Shown here: piece after piece, positions 9,001-14,690 of the stretch
Layout: each line of letters begins with the position of its first letter
Position numbering within the stretch: position 1 is the stretch's first letter
Assembly (NCBI RefSeq): GCF_007289895.1
Contig: NZ_CP041660.1
Span: 434,001-498,000, forward strand
Origin: Catenovulum sediminis
Lineage (GTDB): Bacteria > Pseudomonadota > Gammaproteobacteria > Enterobacterales > Alteromonadaceae
Reading direction: 5' to 3'
Length of the DNA stretch: 64,000 nucleotides
Notes under the pieces: model-generated
Databases searched by the model: none
What the model saw: the letters and a program-made list of their open reading frames with translations, nothing else
What the model was told of the DNA's origin: nothing
Translations under genes and position numbers: made by a program

Positions 9001-11585
9001 GGTACATCATTCACCCCACCTACATCTATCGTTAGCTGAGCAGAAATAGGCTCACTTACACCATCCGAAAGTGCATATGTCACTGTCGCTTGTCCGTTAT
9101 AATTATTAGCCGGAGTATAGCGAATTTGGTTATCCTCAATCGCAGCCAGACCAATATCTGCTGAAACCTGCACAATGGTTAAATTGTCATTATCAACGTC
9201 TGAGTCGTTCGCCAGTACATCTATGAGTGTCGGGGTATCTTCATTGATGGTTGCATGATCGGGTTCAGCAATGGGCAAGTCATTAATAGCGTTTATTTCT
9301 ATGATCAGATTAGCAGTTCGATTGGCAAAACCGTCCGTCACTGTGTATTCAAGCTCAAAGCGACCATTTTGATTTTCAGTCGGGGTAAATTGAACTTGGT
9401 TTTCGCTAATAGTGAGCTGTGCTGCTAGCAACTCAAAATCTTTACCCGCCAGATTTTCTATCACTAACGCATCACCGTCTGCATCTGTATCATTGGCAAG
9501 TAAATCTATTGTCACGGCCGAGCTATCTTCATCTATCGCCAAAAGATCATCAACCAATACAGGTATATCATTGACCTGGCTAATCGTTAAAGTCACTTGC
9601 GCACTAGCAGTTAAACCTTGCTCATTGGCAATTTGGTAAACAAAGCTATCCGTGCCGTTAAAATTAGAATTTGCCTGATAGGTAAAACTACCATCTGCAA
9701 ATAACGACAAACTACCATTTTTCGGTGCTGAGAGGGGTGTTGTGTCAACCGTTAACTGGCCACTTTCTATATTATTATCGTTTAATAACAGCCCCTCTGC
9801 GCTACTCACCTGAATACTCGAATCTTCCGCTAAACTATACTGATCAGGTCCGGCAGTTGGTGGATCACTCACCGGTAATACGTCAATTGTTACAAATGCT
9901 GATGCACTAAGCCCCTGCTCGTCTTCTATTTGGTACTGAAACTGATCGATACCAAAAAAGTTAGCATCTGGAATATAGGTAAATGTACCGTCAGTCGAGA
10001 GCACCAGCTGACCATGTTCTGGCGCGGTTAGCAAGCTTTCACTTAACTGTAAAGTTTGACCTTCGGGATCTTGATCATTATTTAATAAACCTTGCGCAAC
10101 GGTATCAACACGTAAACTGCTATCTTCATTTATTTCATATGTATCGTTTGCCGCAATTGGGGGTTGATTCGGTGCATCATAAAGGATGTTGACACGCGCA
10201 TTTGCCTGTCCGCCGTTACCATCTGATATTTGATACACAAAGCTATCAGTTGTATCAGCAATCGCGTTGGCCTGATAGACAAAACTACCATCGGCATTAA
10301 ATGTGACCGAACCATTTTGTGGATTTTCGAGCAGCTCAGGTAAAACAAAAATCGCATCTCCGTCTATGTCTGCATCATTGAGTAACAAGCCTGGAGCAGA
10401 AATAGTAATGCTGGGATCTTGCGTGTCGTAAGCAAAACTATCCTCACCGGCAACAGGTGCATCATTTACAGCTAAAACCGTAATATTAACAATGCCTTGG
10501 GAAGAAGCCCCTAACTCATCAACTAACAGATAGACAAAACTATCTGAACCAAAAAAATTGGCACTTGGTTGATAATCGAACTGACCATTCTGTTGTAATG
10601 TTACCGTGCCATTTTCTGCGCTTTCAATAAGCTGAGTGTTTACGCTAATCGCCTGTTGCTCTGGGTCTGAATCATTGTCAAGTACATTGCCTTGTAACAC
10701 TTGATCTTCATTCCCCTGAAAATTGTCATTATTTGCAACAGGCGGTAAGTTAACTGGCGCATTAGGTGCAGGCACGATTAAGCGCGGTGCTAAACCACTT
10801 TCACCACCACTGTCTAATCCGGTCAACAAAATGTGAAAGTCTTGCGTTGTATCCGTATCGTCAATACTCAGGCTATTTTGCGTCAAGGCTAACCTTTGTA
10901 ATCCATTGTCTAGAGATAACGCATTTTGCGCGCTAACCGAGGCATCCGTTGCAGCATATAAATTGTAACGTAACAACTGACTATTATTATCCCAGTTTAA
11001 ATTGATCTGTCCGTCACCCCGACTTGCATTCAAACCCGTTATTGCGATAGGTTGCCAGTCGATGTTAAGCGCATCCATCATTCCCTGATTATTGTCAATA
11101 TCAGTCAACCACAATTCAATACGCAGGTTACCCGCGATTTCGCCTGATAAGCTAGGGTTTAAGCCAAATATCGTGCGCTCAAAATCAGCGCCACAGTCGC
11201 CTTCACACAGAACCAAACTTCTATCGACATTGGCTAATACCAACTCTAGTTTGCTTATACCATCTGGGTCACTCGCCGCTACACTAAATGTTAGATTGCC
11301 TTCAACTGCCGAACCTTCATACGGAAAGTCTATTGTTCCAAGTGCATCTGCCAACCTATTGCTCACGACTGAATTCGCTTGCACGGGCCGCCCGGCCAAT
11401 TTAAGAGAAACTGTAGAAGACGTGCCTTGTTTAGCAGTCAGAGAAATTTTAGGTTTATTGTCTACAATTTCTTCCACTGGCTCAGTGACATTGGTTTTTC
11501 CAGTATCCGACGAAGATTGTTCGCCACAGCTCACTAAAAGCCAAGCAAATATCAATAAAATTAAGTTTGGAAATACTTTAAACAC
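1..11585 (-). CDS. Giant tandem cadherin/Ig-like repeat lipoprotein (partial, C-terminus outside window)
   Basis: One reading frame stays open from a GTG start at 11585 to the left edge, giving more than 3,860 residues. The start is chosen because AGGAGAG lies five bases upstream and the frame opens with a lipoprotein signal peptide ending in LLVSC-G (Cys near residue 20), so the protein is predicted to be membrane anchored. Residues about 40-270 form a non-repeated head with a fibronectin III-like stretch (near GLNASRGDGQINLNWD). From about residue 280 on, some 39 repeats of about 91 residues follow. They carry VNDAPVA, DEDT, LANDSDxDGD and YTIxDGQGG signatures, as in tandem-95/cadherin-like (Cadherin_4/5, VCBS-type) repeats, which usually bind Ca2+ in adhesins. 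The first four repeats are of a different subtype (PSANFFGSDSF) from the rest. It is the last visible gene of the operon with the FecR and TPR-barrel genes. Likely a surface adhesin or stalk; the function is inferred. Confidence 0.85.
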   Translation of the reverse strand, partial: MFKVFPNLILLIFAWLLVSCGEQSSSDTGKTNVTEPVEEIVDNKPKISLTAKQGTSSTVSLKLAGRPVQANSVVSNRLADALGTIDFPYEGSAVEGNLTFSVAASDPDGISKLELVLANVDRSLVLCEGDCGADFERTIFGLNPSLSGEIAGNLRIELWLTDIDNNQGMMDALNIDWQPIAITGLNASRGDGQINLNWDNNSQLLRYNLYAATDASVSAQNALSLDNGLQRLALTQNSLSIDDTDTTQDFHILLTGLDSGGESGLAPRLIVPAPNAPVNLPPVANNDNFQGNEDQVLQGNVLDNDSDPEQQAISVNTQLIESAENGTVTLQQNGQFDYQPSANFFGSDSFVYLLVDELGASSQGIVNITVLAVNDAPVAGEDSFAYDTQDPSITISAPGLLLNDADIDGDAIFVLPELLENPQNGSVTFNADGSFVYQANAIADTTDSFVYQISDGNGGQANARVNILYDAPNQPPIAANDTYEINEDSSLRVDTVAQGLLNNDQDPEGQTLQLSESLLTAPEHGQLVLSTDGTFTYIPDANFFGIDQFQYQIEDEQGLSASAFVTIDVLPVSDPPTAGPDQYSLAEDSSIQVSSAEGLLLNDNNIESGQLTVDTTPLSAPKNGSLSLFADGSFTYQANSNFNGTDSFVYQIANEQGLTASAQVTLTISQVNDIPVLVDDLLAIDEDSSAVTIDLLANDTDADGDALVIENLAGKDFELLAAQLTISENQVQFTPTENQNGRFELEYTVTDGFANRTANLIIEINAINDLPIAEPDHATINEDTPTLIDVLANDSDVDNDNLTIVQVSADIGLAAIEDNQIRYTPANNYNGQATVTYALSDGVSEPISAQLTIDVGGVNDVPVAQNDSVSMDEDQLITIDALANDIDADGDNLTILSAEATDGSASVSNNKIIYQPEVNAFGDFSIEYQIEDPAGAQSSAFVSVTVNPVNDAPVVVNESVNMDEDGILLLDVLANDSDVDGDSLILSSALTDQGTVSVESNQLNYQPAANFNGTVLITYIVTDGQQAQTQGEVTVVVNAVNDQPVALDDTGVLDEDNSGVFDVLANDTDPDGDDLSISQATANSGVVSVQDNQLVYTPEEGFFGEVVIDYSVTDNEQLAASAQLIITVNSINDLPVVVNDVATLDEDTSITIDVLANDSDADGDQLVIASASVNSGSVSTSGNQIVYTPDANYFGTQIINYSVSDGNGGQASGTVTVTVNSINDVPVATADIATGSEDQNMTIDALVNDTDADGDTLEITQATADSGSVSIVNNKLFYQPTENINGEVTINYQISDGQGGTDSSQVTVNLTAVNDFPVAENETVTTNEDVAVEIDVLANDSDIDGDVLTITSVNAGSGQANISEGKIVYLPEENFFGQSTINYMISDGNGGSASAIIDVTVQPVNDLPIAADDSATTDEDTPIYIDVLANDDDVDGDTLTISQASVSQGSISIEQGKLLFSPILNETGSITASYTIADATGATATANVFITVEDVDHTPIANVDSATTNEDTLVELDVLANDIDLDNDPLTIQTVSAPVGNAVISAGQINYTPPSDFFGVVTLAYTIADSQGKSAIGSVELTVVSINDSPVAVNDSAVTAEDTSVYIDVIANDTDVDGDALTLLSTSPSIGTASIEGNKVLFVPASNFFGTATIDYTIEDEAGLTASAQVTVDVGSTNDLPVALDDSATTNEDVTVMVDVLNNDSDSDGDTLTLVSATSNTEEAAVSIVNNQLSIVPVQDFHGEIAIDYQLTDGNGGNASATLELTIVAVNDQPVSVADSVTTAEDTQITINVLANDSDVDGDTLSIESATAAIGTVVIVNNKLEYTPALDMTGLAVISYDITDGQGGSASATVNVNVGSQNDAPIANADAISINEDSSITIDVLANDTDADGDTLVVTNVVASEGSASITANKVRYVSQANFSGTVTLNYDIEDGSGGMSSSTVTVTVNPVNDAPVVVDDVAQIDEDSDITLDVLANDSDAENDVLTISSASADVGTVNIVNNMLAYSPQANYFGTVLINYSVEDGQGGLSSGQATLTVNSVNDLPVTMPESIIINEDQSITIDVLANDTDADGDALTLSSVSAENGSASISAGKIAFQPVANFYGTTTVNYTVSDGNGGSVSDVVDVTVLSVNDVPMALDDNASTDEDTPIYIDVLANDSDEDGDTLTISNASVSEGSIAIDQGQLLYTPVLNGGGSVTASYTISDANGASASANIVILIGNVNHLPVANLDTITTAEDTQVSIDVLANDTDIDGDELTLTSVSAPSGNAVINQGKVDFTPQSDFYGVVTLAYSIADVMGQTATGSVQVTVTPVNDSPVAVNDSASTSEDTSIQIDVITNDLDIDGDTLSLKSVSPSIGTASIEGNKVLFVPASNFFGTATIDYTIEDEAGLTASAQVTVDVGSTNDLPVALDDSATTNEDVTVMVDVLNNDSDSDGDTLTLVSATSNTEEATVSIVNNQLSIVPVQDFHGEIAIDYQLTDGNGGNASATLELTIVAVNDQPVSVADSVTTAEDTQITINVLANDSDVDGDTLSIESATAAIGTVVIVNNKLEYTPALDMTGLAVISYDITDGQGGSASATVNVNVGSQNDAPIANADAISINEDSSITIDVLANDTDADGDTLVVTNVVASEGSASITANKVRYVSQANFSGTVTLNYDIEDGSGGMSSSTVTVTVNPVNDAPVVVDDVAQIDEDSDITLDVLANDSDAENDVLTISAASADVGTVNIVNNMLAYSPQANYFGTVLINYSVEDGQGGLSSGQATLTVNSVNDLPVVNDDNATTDEEKSVTVNVLSNDTDSDGDTLTISAVTASSGSVSIVSNQIKFIPANNATGNVVIDYTVTDGNSGTATGVLNITVNPLNDNPIAVADSATTNEDTLVIIDVLANDTDVDGDALSIATASSASGTVSIVDNQLHFTPSLNSFGTKTVNYSISDGNGGVSNSVVSIVIFAVNDSPIANNDIASLNEDTQITIDALANDSDLDGDVLTIVAASATNGEVSIVNNQLLYQTAANFNGTDSINYTISDGIQQSSATVSLNINALNDIPVAVGESVTLDEDSSLTIDVLVNDSDVDGDNLSLSFASANQGSVVILNEQLVYTAPVNYFGSDSIFYSITDGEGGFASATVNISVNAINDVPVAQADSVTTNEDVSITIDVLNNDTDIDGDSLTITSATAVDGNVVIQGNTLLYTPQADFHGTTTLTYAISDGQGGSATQNVDVTVVSINDLPVALDDTLTTNEDTENSLDVLANDSDPDGDGLSLVSASATKGTVTFLDGIITYLPAANDSGTDTISYNIEDGNGGSASALVNVVINAVNDQPIALPDSAITDEDTVVTISVLANDTDADNDDLSISSATVSSGAVSISSGQLVYQPATNFNGTEQISYSIDDGNGGTASSTVTVVVNAINDIPVAQNDTFATDEDVNASLDVLLNDSDVETTTLILTSVSAVSGSVSIVNNQISYQPLSNFNGTDSLSYTVEDGEGGSATASVTVTVNAINDAPIANQDNATVAEDTLAVIDVLVNDTDIDGDTLAITAASAASGSVSIVAGNLQYQANANFFGTDTITYSISDGNGGTANGTVALTITAVNDAPVGVNDVASMAEDGLLLFDVLANDTDVENETLSLQSVNASSGIASINSNQIQFEPSTNLNGVFTVNYTLVDASGAIASAQLDVTVTPVNDAPIAVADSVSIDEDNNITIDVLANDSDVEGDALTITSVSASSGSASIVNNKLEFVPQVNFNGPVNLSYIVQDAGGATASAEVDITINAVNDAPVAVDDSSSTSEDVTKIIDVIANDSDADGDALTITEVTASIGTVNIVNNQIQFIPPNNINGSASIDYTIEDGQGSSASAVLTVTI
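3256..4516 (-). repeat. Recently duplicated block, copy 1 (pairs with 5446-6706)
   Basis: This 1.26-kb stretch, about 4.6 repeats, matches 5446-6706 at a constant offset of 2190 bases. I count about 19 differences, roughly 98.5% identity, including a run of about 630 bases (3434-4064) with none. An offset of 2190 bases is 730 codons, or exactly eight repeat units, so the frame is kept. Identity stops abruptly at both ends. Confidence 0.9.
5446..6706 (-). repeat. Recently duplicated block, copy 2 (pairs with 3256-4516)
   Basis: Second copy of the near-identical block. The differences from copy 1 that I checked for codon position (3288 and 4065 in copy 1) fall at third positions. Flanking repeats outside the block are clearly diverged from those flanking copy 1. 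Confidence 0.9.
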
Positions 11586-11641
11586 AATTACTCTCCTGTG
11601 TGCGCCATCTTTCGCACATCCTATAACCAGTATGGTTCATA

Positions 11642-13084
11642 CTAAGGCGTAAGAATAAACCCGCCTTGTGCATTTGTGTCAGGGTTATCACTTTCAGCTA
11701 AATTAAAGTTACCTGTGACTTCATCTATTCCGTCTGAAAATCTGGCGTTAATATCACCATCAGCCAATAAATCATCGTGCGCTGCAAATGTCACATCTAA
11801 CTCTAACTGATCCACATTAATGCGTCCGGTGTAAGTCACAAACCAGTTCCCTTGCGGATCATCAAAGGTAATAAAACCACCGGGTACAGCCCCAGTGTCA
11901 AAATCAATACTCATTTGCATATCAAAATTTGTCACCGCCCCTGCACTCGAAAAAACCTGAGCTTCAGTCACGTTTGCAAAATCAAAAACACCTTGCCTTT
12001 GCGCAATCAAATCAACTATCGGCGTTTCATCTGCTTGCCATAACTCTTCCTGATAAACATCCACTTCAAGCTCATTTTCAAGTGACACTATCGTTTCAGT
12101 ATCAATTGAATTGGGCTCTGATATGTCCGAAGTAATATCATTATCAGTTGAGGTTTGAGCAATCGTATCAGACAGGGTATCCGGCTCATCGTCTGTATTT
12201 GCCGCGTCACTCGTGTCATTATTTGTATTTGTGCTGGCGATATCACTATCATCTACAGAGCCTGAATCTTCATTGTCGTCGCCTGTAGCTTGCTCTGTAT
12301 CTGAGGTACTATTACTATTACTCGAACTCGCTATCTCAGTTTCGGCGCTTTGCGAGTCACCTTCATCGTTTGCTGTAGTGTCTGAGTCTGAAGAGGTTGA
12401 ATCATTATCATCGTTATCATCATTAGCTTGCGCGGTTGGACTATTTCGCACATTGGTATTGGTTTGACCCTGATTAAAGTTTTCCGGCGGTGATAATAAC
12501 TCTGTGACTTCCCCCGACTCATCAATTTTGGCATATGAGAAGTCTTCACCTTGACCCAATGACACTTCCTCACCTGCTGCGACATCCACTTGAACATCGA
12601 CCGCGCCATCCCAAACCGCGATAAACACCTCTCCTTGAATAATCTCTATTTCATAATGCGTCCCTCGGATACCGATGGTACCGACCGGTGTTTTAACTTT
12701 AAAATCACCGCCTTTTTGTTTAATTTCGCCACTAATCGAGCGCAAGCCGCCACGCACTAAATCTAAGGTAGCTGACGCTTTTTGTTGAGTGTCGTCAGAT
12801 TGATAATCCTGAATATGAATTTCGGAGTTTTCTTTCAATAGTAATAAACTGCCATCCGACATACTAAATTGTGCGCGGCTTCGCTCTGAGGTTTTGACAC
12901 TATCAACCTCAAATACTGGCGAGCGTCGTTTTAGCTTGCGGCTTTTACCAAGTGAAGAATTTACAGCTTCAACTTTGCCAACAGCTAAAATTGTTTTACC
13001 AACAACCTGTTGCTGTTCGGCTGCACCCGCTGAAAATGAAAAATTTAAAGCCAATAAAATGAATACAACACCTAACTTTTTCAT
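11642..13084 (-). CDS. FecR-domain protein with acidic linker and beta-rich C-terminal domain
   Basis: 480 residues with a Sec signal peptide (about 1-22). A FecR-type domain covers about residues 28-165, with the family signature GGDFKVKTPVGTIGIRGT followed by an EIE..EVFIAVWDGAVDV beta segment. Residues about 205-330 are a low-complexity Ser/Asp/Thr/Asn linker, which explains the long open frames on the other strand. The last 130 residues (from about 350) alternate short beta strands and end AQGGFILTP, with a GNFNL strand just before. This resembles the small C-terminal beta-barrel of TbpB-like proteins, but the similarity is by eye only. It lies 26 bases after the TPR-barrel gene and 56 before the giant lipoprotein gene, on the same strand. 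In this setting FecR is unlikely to be an iron-dicitrate sensor because there is no sigma factor. More likely it is a periplasmic or surface partner of the giant protein. Confidence 0.75.
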   Translation of the reverse strand: MKKLGVVFILLALNFSFSAGAAEQQQVVGKTILAVGKVEAVNSSLGKSRKLKRRSPVFEVDSVKTSERSRAQFSMSDGSLLLLKENSEIHIQDYQSDDTQQKASATLDLVRGGLRSISGEIKQKGGDFKVKTPVGTIGIRGTHYEIEIIQGEVFIAVWDGAVDVQVDVAAGEEVSLGQGEDFSYAKIDESGEVTELLSPPENFNQGQTNTNVRNSPTAQANDDNDDNDSTSSDSDTTANDEGDSQSAETEIASSSNSNSTSDTEQATGDDNEDSGSVDDSDIASTNTNNDTSDAANTDDEPDTLSDTIAQTSTDNDITSDISEPNSIDTETIVSLENELEVDVYQEELWQADETPIVDLIAQRQGVFDFANVTEAQVFSSAGAVTNFDMQMSIDFDTGAVPGGFITFDDPQGNWFVTYTGRINVDQLELDVTFAAHDDLLADGDINARFSDGIDEVTGNFNLAESDNPDTNAQGGFILTP

Positions 13085-13110
13085 CTTTATACTCCCACCC
13101 CTTCATCAAA

Positions 13111-14439
13111 CTAGAAGGCATAGTTAACAGTAAATTTTAGTTCTGCTCTGTCATATTCAAACAACTCAATAGAACTGGTTTTATCTTGCATGTTGAGCGC
13201 CAACATCAAACTTACGTCCTGCGTATGGCGATAGCGAGTAGATATACCCAACATCGCCATTTCGTCTTCCCTGGTTTTCAAAAAGAATGGATGTCGCCCT
13301 TGATAATCAGCTGTTTGATAACCCAAATACCCAGAAAACAACCATTTGGCAGATTGCAGCCAATTGATACGATAAGTCAATGTTTGTAACGCTCGGCTAC
13401 TGCTATCAGACAACTCACTTATTTCTTCGCGCCAGTGATAGTGAAGACCGTGTCGCAACGAACTGCTCGAATATTTAAGTGCAAGTTGTGCGGATTTATT
13501 ATCTGTGTCTAATCCATCATTGACCTTATTATCGGTTTTGCCCAGAGAAACTTGTGCAAACAGGTTCACGCTTTTAGACATTGAAAATTCAACCTGAGTA
13601 AAAACAGCACCTTGCAAACGGTATAATTTGTCATTGAGCCACAAAGGATTCGCATTTAAGCCAACTTGCCATGCGAAGCGTGAAAATTCGTGGTGGTATT
13701 GAGTGCTTATGCCAGCCTGAATGCGGTCAAATTGATTCAGATCTTTAAAATGTATGCCGTTTAGTGAACTTGAAAAACGCAAGCTGCTGACTTGTGAGAA
13801 TTTTTTATCAAGCATTAGCTGATAACCTAAACCGATGAATTCATCTTCACTTTTGCGACTTTCATCAAACAAAATCAGCTCCCCCAAACCATCTACAAAG
13901 ATACGCTCATTCGAGGTGCCTGCATTCACGTTTGAATCAAAACCGGCTGACAAATTTGCAGCTTGCACAATAGAAAAGCTTTGACGTTGTAACGCATCTT
14001 CTGCAAATGATTTGAGTTGTTGTACAAGAGGCTGATATTTGGCATCTAAAGTGCCTTGGTTTTGCAAAATTTCAACTTGTTTAATTACGCCTGCATAGTT
14101 TTCTATTGCTGCATACGCTTTTGCCAACTGAATACGAGAGTCCTGCCACTCTGGCACATTAGCGACCACACGTTCAAAAGCAAAAACCGCTTTATGATAC
14201 TCTTCTAACTGCATGGCAGTAACACCGTACAAATAATCGAATGCTGGTTCCCCAAGCCATTGTTCATTAAGCAGCTTAATAAGCTGCCATGCCTTTTGAT
14301 ATTCTTTATTGTTAAGTGCGTTTTTAATAGGTTGTAAGTTTAAGTTGGCAGGTTCTGCTTTAACCCCTCCCGCGAATACGAGCAAAACAGCAAACAGGAC
14401 AGGTTTAAAATTTAGAAATAATGTGTGTTCTGACAACAT
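13111..14439 (-). CDS. TPR plus outer-membrane beta-barrel protein, Slam-like architecture
   Basis: 442 residues. After a signal peptide (cleavage near AEPAN, residue about 29) come helical TPR-like repeats (about 35-155, with YLYGVTAMQLEEYHKAVFAFERVV typical of a TPR pair). A beta-strand-rich region from about 165 to the end finishes in Phe (KFTVNYAF), as in outer-membrane barrels. TPR followed by a barrel of about 280 residues is the layout of surface lipoprotein assembly modifiers (Slam, DUF560; type XI secretion outer-membrane proteins), though the family assignment cannot be confirmed here. It is the first gene of the operon whose last visible gene encodes a lipoprotein, which fits an export role. 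The start has AAAGGT upstream. Confidence 0.6.
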   Translation of the reverse strand: MLSEHTLFLNFKPVLFAVLLVFAGGVKAEPANLNLQPIKNALNNKEYQKAWQLIKLLNEQWLGEPAFDYLYGVTAMQLEEYHKAVFAFERVVANVPEWQDSRIQLAKAYAAIENYAGVIKQVEILQNQGTLDAKYQPLVQQLKSFAEDALQRQSFSIVQAANLSAGFDSNVNAGTSNERIFVDGLGELILFDESRKSEDEFIGLGYQLMLDKKFSQVSSLRFSSSLNGIHFKDLNQFDRIQAGISTQYHHEFSRFAWQVGLNANPLWLNDKLYRLQGAVFTQVEFSMSKSVNLFAQVSLGKTDNKVNDGLDTDNKSAQLALKYSSSSLRHGLHYHWREEISELSDSSSRALQTLTYRINWLQSAKWLFSGYLGYQTADYQGRHPFFLKTREDEMAMLGISTRYRHTQDVSLMLALNMQDKTSSIELFEYDRAELKFTVNYAF

Positions 14440-14690
14440 TCCATTACCTTTTGAATAATCCCAATTACAGCATACTGCCCATGGGTAAATAGCGAAATTT
14501 ACTTTTGTACTGATTAAAGTGTAGGCGCTACAAGATAGTTAGACAATAATAAAAGAGGTGAAATTACTATTACAGAAGATGAAAGATTAAATAGATACAA
14601 AGCGACAACAAGTCAGATATAGCTGACCAACAGCTGGATAACCATTGGTCAACATACACGGTATTCACACCGCCTAGCGTAAAAATGAGC
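14440..14690. other. Intergenic region upstream of the TPR-barrel/FecR/giant-lipoprotein operon
   Basis: 250 bases between the amylase stop and the first gene of the operon. It is AT-rich and must hold the operon promoter on the minus strand, but I cannot point to clear -10/-35 boxes, a palindrome or a terminator. Confidence 0.4.

Larger units (their letters stand above)
1..10745 (-). repeat. About 39 in-frame tandem repeats of about 273 bp
   Basis: Boundary motifs (GCATCATT-type on the plus strand, coding VNDxP) recur about every 272-273 bases from the left edge to about 10745. This is the DNA side of the cadherin-like repeats of the giant lipoprotein. Units differ in sequence except in the near-identical block listed separately. 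Confidence 0.85.

Noticed and set aside
115-10192. Many short plus-strand frames of 60-75 codons with similar sequences
   Set aside because: They recur with the 273-base period and are antisense shadows of the giant repeat gene.
12213-12467. Plus-strand frame opposite the FecR protein linker
   Set aside because: Explained by the Ser/Asp-rich low-complexity linker on the minus strand.
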